From Entonaema liquescens (lineage: Eukaryota; Ascomycota; Sordariomycetes; Xylariales; Xylariaceae), in contig CADCSX010000001.1 of assembly GCA_902805475.1 (NCBI GenBank), forward strand, positions 2,356,001-2,420,000: 64,000 nucleotides of DNA, in the 5' to 3' direction. The notes below the pieces were generated by a model that worked only from the letters and a program-made list of their open reading frames with translations, ran no database searches and had not been told where the DNA came from. A program made the position numbers and the translations under genes. Positions 56,976 through 64,000 of the stretch are shown piece after piece (within the stretch, counting starts at the first letter, position 1; each line of letters starts with the position of its first letter).

Positions 56976-58551
56976 CTATTGGAAGCGATTTTGGCGAGGA
57001 TCTTGATGAGAATCTTGGCGATATCCATTAGGTGGCCTTTGAGAGTCATATTGGACGCCCGTCATAGAATCCGGGTTATTTGGAATATTGTTGCTCAAGG
57101 CTCGTAAGGGTGGGAGCTCAGGGCGAGGGGCCCTACCATACGGGTCCTGGCCGTACGGATCCGTAGACGGTTGCGACGCCATCGCGGTATTTGGCGGGCC
57201 TTGACCTGGTGGTATTGGAATGCTTCCTCGAAGCTGCGCGTTCTCCATGCGTAATCTATCGAGTTCGCGACGTAACATTTCCGCCTCTTGCATAGCTGTT
57301 TGGCAATGGCTCGTAATGCTCTTAAGAGCTTCGCTTTGCTTTTGATGCTCGGCAATAGCTAAATCATAGTCAGTACGTGCGTCAGTGCTTGGTTGCATAG
57401 CGGCATACCTTTTGTCAGAATTTCCCATTTGGATGCTTTCGAACCTCGCTCTTGCGGCATCAAATCGCGAAGCTGATCAAATAATTCCTTCATTTCTGTT
57501 CTCCGCTTCCGTTCCGCTAGCTTGTGGCTTTGCCGAAGCTCAGGCGTCCGACTATACGGTTGATTTCCACTATGCGGGCTAGATTCTTCGCTATGAAGAT
57601 CCGAAAGTTGCTTGTGTTGAAGCGTGTGGTGGTGTATGGTTTGGAAATCCGGGGCTATACCATCATCGAGCCGGCGCTGTCCAGGTGGTAACCGAGATTC
57701 TGTCGTAAATTGGCTACTCGCAATCGACTCCGAGATACTACTTCTCCTCGAATCAAAGAAAGTATGATTGCCAACGGATGGCATGCGCTGGATCTCCTCC
57801 TCTGGAAACGCCCAGGCTTGACCTTTAGTCGGTTCCGCCGCCCTCGCAATCGTGCTTGTAGCAGGACCAGTAATAGCTGGTGCGGTTCTAGCTGCTTTTG
57901 GATGTTGTCCATCAGGCGTGCGCTCGACATTCGGCTGGTATCCATTGGATATCCTATGCACCGCGAGGTGATCCATCCCCCCGCGAGAGTTGCGTTGTTG
58001 TGCCAAGCTTCCATGGAACGAAGTTGTTGACTGGTTCTGACTCGCATAAGGGGAACCACTCAACCTCAAATCACCGAACCCCTGGTTAATTCTACTATCG
58101 ACACTCTCCCGTCGCGAATCCGGCCCGGCACTCGCTGCGCTCAAGGACAAACCGCCTGGTATAGAATCTATCGACTGAGGTCGGTCAAAACGTCCACCAC
58201 CTGGTGTTGTCGGCGATACCATCGACGCCACGCTCATGTTGGTCGCGGGAGATATTACTGGCTGGGGGACTAAGTTCGTAGTGGTCGGAGAAGGTGTCTT
58301 ATCGTGGACAGAGTGGTATACATTGATGCCTATGCCCGAGGCTGCGGAAGTATCTATAGGGGGTCTCAGTAGTTAGCAATGCTACTACTCAACTTCTAAC
58401 CCAAGGTGTAAGATAGTCATTACATACGCTTGCTAGATGCATCTGTACTTGAGTAATAGGCCGAGTCGCGATTATCCTCGGGGGCATTCAACACCGTAGC
58501 CAGCCCAGCTGGGATTTTCTGCGACACAGGCCGTGACTGATCTGTCGCCAT
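56976..58551 (-). CDS. bHLH transcription factor (Esc1-like group)
   Basis: Three exons, 58551-58428, 58353-57409 and 57358-56976 (introns 74 and 50 nt); 483 aa with a closed frame. A long disordered Ser/Pro/Gln-rich N-terminus precedes a basic helix-loop-helix at about 315-370: basic region RQSHKLAERKRRTEMK, helix 1 LFDQLRDLMP, loop ERGSKASKW and helix 2 ILTKAIAEHQKQ. The His-x3-Glu-x2-Lys-Arg-Arg pattern predicts E-box (CANNTG) binding. A short coiled coil (MLRRELDRLRMENAQLRG) continues helix 2. The second intron falls inside helix 2, as is common for this family. The tail is Pro/Asn/Gln/Arg-rich. Fission yeast Esc1 and its filamentous relatives link such factors to sexual development or metabolism; the specific role here is unknown. 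Its upstream region is unusually long. Confidence 0.92.
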
Positions 58552-58962
58552 GCTTGCGAAGTTTGAATTGGATATCTATGAAGGAAAGGGAAAGAGAGTA
58601 AAACGACTATCGAGGGGCTAAGTGGTAGCTTTAATGAGATGACAAGTGGTGATCATTAGGGCCACCCAGCAAAGACGCAAGAACGCAAAGGCGTGTGGGT
58701 GCGGCGTCGCGATATAAGTTGGTGCTTTACACTAAAGTCGCCCGAACTAAGTTAATAGACGGACGGATAGACTTGGGACGCGGCAGCGCTCGACATCGGT
58801 TTACATTGGCGAACGGGGCCTGATCAGCATTGACGTTAAATAACCAATCGCAATTAGGCGCAACTGGTCCGATAAAAGCTCAAGCTTGGTACTTGGGTGG
58901 GAAAAAAAAAAAAAAAGAAAAGGCAGAAAACGAAAGGCGGAAAGCAGGAAAGAAGCTAGTTA

Positions 58963-59035
58963 GCTAGTAGTAGCAGTAGTAATAATAGTAGTCAGAAGAA
59001 GTAAAAGATAGTAGTAGTAGTTGGTAGCAGGTAAT
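58963..59035. repeat. TAG/AGT trinucleotide-rich tract
   Basis: Interrupted AGT/TAG units upstream of the bHLH gene. Confidence 0.7.
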
Positions 59036-59706
59036 AGTAGAGCCGACAGGGAAAACTATGTAAAACGACAGGCCGAGAAGCGTCAGGAACGTGTCGTTGG
59101 TCCTAGCACGCGATTACAGCACTACCACGAACTGACGATGCTCATCAGAAACAACTATTGTAACTATTGGGTGGTTGAGCTTCGACGATAGGAGGAGGGT
59201 AGTGAAAAAAAGGTAAAGAGGAGTTTTTGACAAGTTATGGATGAATGTGCAAGAGTAAAGAGAGGAGGATAAAGGACCCCCCAGTTCGAGTACTTAGTTC
59301 CCGTAAGCACAAGGGCTCTTGTACATAGGTACATACAAAGGTGTACATACATACAAAGACCGATACGTACTTTTTTAAGAAGCTAAGGATGTAGTTAAGT
59401 ATAGTGTAACGGGGTGTAGTTCCTCTTGAAGGAGAAGGACGGGGGAAGCTCTCTCTTAGAAAGAAAAAAAAAAAAGCCCAAATGAAAATGGAGGATGGGA
59501 AAAAGAGGGCCACCCCTTGCTGGGATCGAAGGAGGGAGGCCCTGCGCATGTTGCTGTGGAGGAACTGCGAGAGAAATGGCAGGTCAAAAAAAGAGCCGAG
59601 AGGATGGCCATTCCTATGTATTTCCTAATGCATACTTAGCACGCTACCTCCATGTAAGTGTCCATGTAGATAGTCTAAGTAAGCGCGTGTACTATATATG
59701 GTGTTA

Positions 59707-59730
59707 TGTAGGTATGTAGGTATGTAGGTA
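59707..59730. repeat. GTAGGTAT octamer tandem repeat
   Basis: Three nearly perfect GTAGGTAT units in the gene-poor region. Confidence 0.75.
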
Positions 59731-60194
59731 GAATACCTCTTATTGAAGCATATAAGTATAAGGGTCAACTTGCATTGTATACTAAGTAATACCTAGGTAC
59801 ATACAGGATATCCATTGGCAGCAGCATGAGCAAAGCCACACATACATTACCTATAAATGTATCCAATTTAGTATATAAACCTAACTATGGTAAATGCGTA
59901 GTTAACTAGACTATAACTAGACTATAACTAAACGTATGTATGTATCAGACGGATGTAAGCTCAGTAGTAGCGTGGGGAGGAAGGTGCATAGGTAGTGAGA
60001 TGTATGTTCGTGGGCGTTTAGACGATGAGACGATGCAGCTGGCCATTTGGCTAAGGATTTGTCGCATGGCTATTTCCAGGAAGATTGCTAGCGAAGGATA
60101 CCCCGACAGAGAGTATAGAGTACATGCTGTGCCATAGCTTCTACGCTAGTGTGCCACTAATACGCCGCCCGTCGTTTCTTTTTCCTCGTGGCTA

Positions 60195-60290
60195 GCCATG
60201 TACCGGGCACACGTGAGTGAAGTTAAGCAGGGATCGCCTATGCACATGTGCATGGATGGTGGAGTACAACATGGGAGCGCCCCGTGGCCG
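60195..60290 (+). pseudogene. Possible degenerate 5S rRNA relic
   Basis: Carries GTGAAGTTAAGCAGG, close to the 5S box A region (CCGAAGTTAAGCAG), and 34 nt later GGATGGTGGAGTAC, near the box C GGATGGGTGACC. Eukaryotic 5S spacing between these is about 32 nt. GGGAGCGCCCCGTGGC follows where 5S has GGGAATACC...GTGCTG. The 5' stem and several paired positions do not match, so if real it is a dead copy. Confidence 0.3.
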
Positions 60291-63200
60291 AAGTTGGAAG
60301 TGATTGAGGTTATTGTATGTACTATGTACGCCATCCCATATGGCATCCACGCCAATGCAGACGTAGCGGAATACCTACATATACTATATACTACATAGGT
60401 ACCTACCTATGCGGCACGCTCACAGAAGTACCAACGGGTATGTACGCTTGCGGCTTCCACATACAAGTAAGTAGGTAGGTACATTACGTACTGCGTATAT
60501 GTATGGCCGCAATGTATACCTACCCAAGTTATACTCTAATCAACACGCAGAACCGCAGAGTAGTGTAAGTATACCTACTATACCCCTCGCCCAACTAAAA
60601 TCGACGAAGAAAGGTTCCGGATTAGGCCTTGTATTGCTCCGATCAACTTTGGATAGGATCCAACGGCAGGAAAAGTGCAAAAGTCCAGTTTTTACGTGCG
60701 AACCGCAAATAGAGACCATATTATTCTATGACGCTACCCCCCTTTTTTAAAATCGGAAGAGCCGAATTGTAGGGCCAAAAAGTTTATTCTTTTTTTTTTT
60801 TTTGGTGACGGGATGAGAGACGCGAGGGAGTACAAAAACTCGCCTTCGCGTACTTGATACATCAATATACTATACCGCCCCCGTCATAAGATACAAAGTA
60901 GCATGGTTATTAACAAGTCGAGGCGAGTTAGTAAAGCTTGGGTCTGCCGCCCGAGTCCAGGGAACTGGTGGTCTGTTTCTGGTCTGTGCAGTCAAGCTCA
61001 GGCAATCGGAACGACCCTGAAAGGTATTAGAGGAGGGAGATCCAAGTCAACTCCCTGTTTGGAGCACGGGTAGCCTTCTGGCTCGTGCTAGAGCCAAGTG
61101 TAGTCAAATACCGTTGTTGGTAAATAGCATGGAGAGATATGTGTTGTAGTACGTGTGGCAGAGACGATTTGTTAGGGTTTACATACAAAGGGCCTTCGAA
61201 GAAAGGAATGGGGTATCACAATCCCGAAGCGTCAAATAATTAGGATTCTAACTAAGAACTAACTATCTAGGAATCAATGAGCGAAAGGGTACAATATGCC
61301 TTTATTCGACTATCTCCCAACAATTTTTATCCCAGCTTTATGATAGCCCAAATAAAACAGAGCGAAACCGTTCCGTACTCGGCGAACGATGACGGGTAGG
61401 ATTCTATACTATCCGCTGTTTTCGTGACTTTGACAGCTTGGAGTTATACGAAGTATGAGTGTATGTATAGTATGTGTAGTATGTATAGTGGTATTGGGTA
61501 CTTATAAGATATATTTCTATGGTAGCCAATTCGTATTTCAGCGCCCACAAAATTGTCTGCTATGTGGAATTGAGATCATAAATTAGCCTAGGATGTCAAG
61601 CATCACGTATGGGTACGTTACTGTCGGTGTCCCTGAAAAGGAGTATGTCCCGAAATGCAGCTAACGCCTACATCTAAAGATTTGCACACGCTGTGCCGTC
61701 TGGTTGTTGAACTCGGTAGGATCCCGCCGCAGCAAAGTTTACATGATAAGTAACTACCGTTTATGACTGGAGCTTCTTACGATAGGTACCATGTCTGTTT
61801 GGCTGGCTACGATCCTCCCGCCGCCACGTGAGGTGTATCGACAAAAGACCAAATCAGCAGCTTGTTTTGGGTAAAGGCTAAGCCCAATACTGCGAGTGTT
61901 ATGCAACGGATCCTATCAATTATGCGGGGTGCGTTCCCAGCGGATAGCTTTCCGACGGACCTGTAAAGACTCATAGTTGATCGTGTAAGTCGCGGGGGCC
62001 GCCGCATATAGCACACACACTTCATACAGAGTACATAGAGATCTCCATGCCGCTATCCTCGAGATGTACATACTATACCTTAGATCTATGGGACTTAAGT
62101 AGGTATCTAGCTACTATGTACGTACGTGGAAGACAAGCTTGCATCTCCGCCGCTTTGACTATTGACTGCCCTATCTCCCTACCTACATAGTACTCCATAG
62201 GCTGGAAAAGACATTAACACTGCATAGAGCAAACAGGGCTTATTGCCGCCACCATAAGACGGTTGAACGGTCTAACACGGCACGTTTTTTTTTGTAAAAA
62301 CCAATAGCGGAACCTTACATAGTTCTAACGATGTCTAACTTATTTGCCAGTGTATCGAGGTACCGGGACTTAAGACACTCTAACTTATATATGTACAAGA
62401 AGCATAAATTTTGAATCTATTGTCTCGGGTATACCAGCGTCTCATTTCATCCAACTCAAGGAGCCGGGCCGACAGCTCACCAGTTAGGTCTTTAAGTACC
62501 TAATTGTTGTCTTCGGTCATAGTAGACGATATATAGCCCGAAGAACGTTTAGTTTTCGTTAAACCGCGTCATGCATCGTGCATATGGAGATATAAAACTC
62601 AGTCTGTCTTAGTCAGATCAACATTATAAGGACTTCGTTGGGAACCGATATTCTCGTACATATTCGACAAATCATAGGGGTCATAAACATTGTATGTGTT
62701 ACACCCCGCCCCCTCATGTCCAGAATACAAGACTATGGTCATCAATGTCTACCGAGGTTGAGGAGGTAATGGTAATGGTTAATCATTTTCTCTTCGTTGA
62801 TATCTTGCATCTTTGGGACTAAGAAACCTATCGCTGGGTTTTGCCAAGGATGCGCAACACGCGTCGCACACAAACATACGGAGAAGGCATATGCAATTCA
62901 ACTTGCCGCTTGTCATCGGGTTGGTGTGATGGTATTTATCATAAATCACTTCCGGTGTATCGCGCAGATTTTATTCTTCTTCTTCTTCTGGGGGGGCAGT
63001 GTGTAAAGATTTAGTAAACAAATACAGTATCCGGATCACCAACTACTACCTACCTATAGGTACCTAGTAAAGAAAGCATAAGAGGTAATGTATGTTTGTC
63101 TCGCAGAATATCCGCGCCGCATGCAAAGGTTTGGGTGAGACGCTACCAACCCTACACAGAGCTTTTTTACAAATGGACGAATTGGATCTTTAGAAGCTCG

Positions 63201-64000
63201 TACGACTCAAGACAACTTAGTACGTGTGATGTATGCATAGGGGGGGCGAAGGCCTTTTACTAAGACATTTTTTCTCCGCTTTATACAGTATAATGCATGC
63301 TTGATATGCAGTGAACAAATTAAGTACCGTCTACACGTAGGTGTAGGTTCGACCTAACGTCTTTATATATGTAGATGGATAGATGTCCACGTGGTTGACG
63401 GCGTGCCACATCGCGCGAATCATCTACAGTACACGTATCTTATCATCTCTTCGCTTCCTCGAATCTCTCTAGGCCCTAAGGCCCAGATCATCTATAAACC
63501 CATGGCAACGCAACGATGGCCTTCGATTATGAATGATATAGAGTTGCGTTTCCATGTTTCCAAAATAGAGACATACATAAGCTAGGTACATAATCTGGGG
63601 GCGGACGGCACTTCAAACAATAAGCTAGCCTATGTGATGGCCGACAGGAGATGCCGCCGACGTTGGACCAGTCAGAATTTTTCATATAGGTATGAAGATT
63701 CGGTACCAGCCATATGTAAGTCAAGGTTCTTGTGTGTCTGCAAGGCGGATAACGGTGATCGTGGTTACCACCCTGCCACCCCTCCTAAAATTTCTCTCAT
63801 GATGACCCTTCAGACTCGCTGGCTCGCAGAAACTGGCAGGCCTTCCCCATCCCTTGCCCCCCCAAACTTGGTGCGAGTGTGGGCGCGGCATGCGGCATGC
63901 CACGTTCCTCATACACTTAAAAGGAATTTTCCCTTAGCTAGCGTCTCCGCCATCCTCGATTCCCTGCCTAGTGCCAAGCTTGCCAGGTATTGTCCGCTAG

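Larger units (their letters stand above)
58552..64000. other. 5.4-kb gene-poor region to window end
   Basis: Upstream of the bHLH gene, with many stops in every frame. Low-complexity tracts: poly-A 58903-58917, TAG/AGT repeats about 58963-59035, poly-A about 59463-59475, GTAGGTAT tandem 59707-59730, poly-T 60789-60803. Many TACCTA/TAGGTA words lie near 59790, 60390-60480 and 63045-63067. A possible 5S relic is annotated at 60195-60290. The first kilobase is probably the long leader/promoter of the bHLH gene. Nothing else is recognised. Confidence 0.45.

Noticed and set aside
62860..62865. Third ACGCGT site as a cell-cycle box
   Set aside because: No S-phase gene follows; an isolated 6-mer is expected by chance.
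1..64000. CRISPR arrays, bacterial operons, phage or viral genes
   Set aside because: No spaced direct repeats or ribosome-binding-site/operon structure; introns throughout show eukaryotic DNA, and no viral protein was recognised.

Overview
The window is nuclear DNA from a filamentous ascomycete (Pezizomycotina, most likely a Sordariomycete). Reasons: short 49-125 nt introns with GTRNGT donors and CTAAC-like branch points; compact genes on both strands; a hyper-AT block of the kind left by repeat-induced point mutation (RIP); and fungal families such as Kre9/Knh1-like GPI wall proteins, Inp2/vezatin, Sec9 and a patatin-NB-ARC-TPR NLR. The species cannot be named from this sequence.

Layout. 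1-5585: gene-free AT block (about 6% G+C in a counted 300-base sample). 6226-7110 (-): Kre9-like GPI wall protein. 7111-12292: no recognisable gene. 12293-13813 (-): triple-KH RNA-binding protein. 15787-16791 (+): coiled-coil protein, perhaps kinetochore. 17280-18102 (+): dUTPase. 18471-19896 (-): pyridoxal kinase with an 11-nt micro-exon. 20617-21580 (-): PCNA. 22373-24453 (-): vezatin/Inp2-like peroxisomal protein. 25320-25391 (+): tRNA-Trp. 26542-27007 (+): EMC6. 27222-29823 (-): GTPBP1/2-like GTPase. 31318-32675 (+): SNARE Sec9. 33255-33740 (+): LYR protein SDHAF3. 34144-36414 (+): DEAH/DEIH helicase, Dhr2-like. 36595-40436 (-): patatin-NB-ARC-TPR NLR. 42181-44275 (-): Baeyer-Villiger monooxygenase. 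45675-46827 (+): Hpm1-like histidine methyltransferase. 49061-49838 (+): second Kre9-like GPI protein. 51515-53521 (-): PEX5. 54642-55617 (-): two-RRM mitochondrial protein whose start codon is split by an intron. 56976-58551 (-): bHLH transcription factor. 58552-64000: no recognisable gene apart from a possible 5S rRNA relic.

The most interesting unit is 31-40.5 kb. The essential plasma-membrane SNARE gene sec9 lies 3.9 kb from an NLR with a patatin phospholipase, an NB-ARC switch and TPR repeats. This is the gene pair known in Neurospora crassa as sec-9/plp-1, where the NLR guards SEC-9 and kills fused cells that carry incompatible alleles. The window probably holds one haplotype of this allorecognition/cell-death locus, with two housekeeping genes (sdhaf3, dhr2) between the partners.

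Other themes. dUTPase and PCNA, both S-phase genes, have ACGCGT (MCB-type) words upstream. Two peroxisome genes (pex5, inp2/vezatin) and two Kre9-like paralogues are present. Five or six otherwise conserved genes (GPI protein, dUTPase twice, GTPBP, PEX5, possibly the NLR) are broken by single-base length changes, nearly all in 4-base homopolymers. That pattern points to consensus/assembly errors rather than decay, and affected genes are annotated across the break. All exon coordinates come from reading splice signals and frame by eye, not from transcripts.
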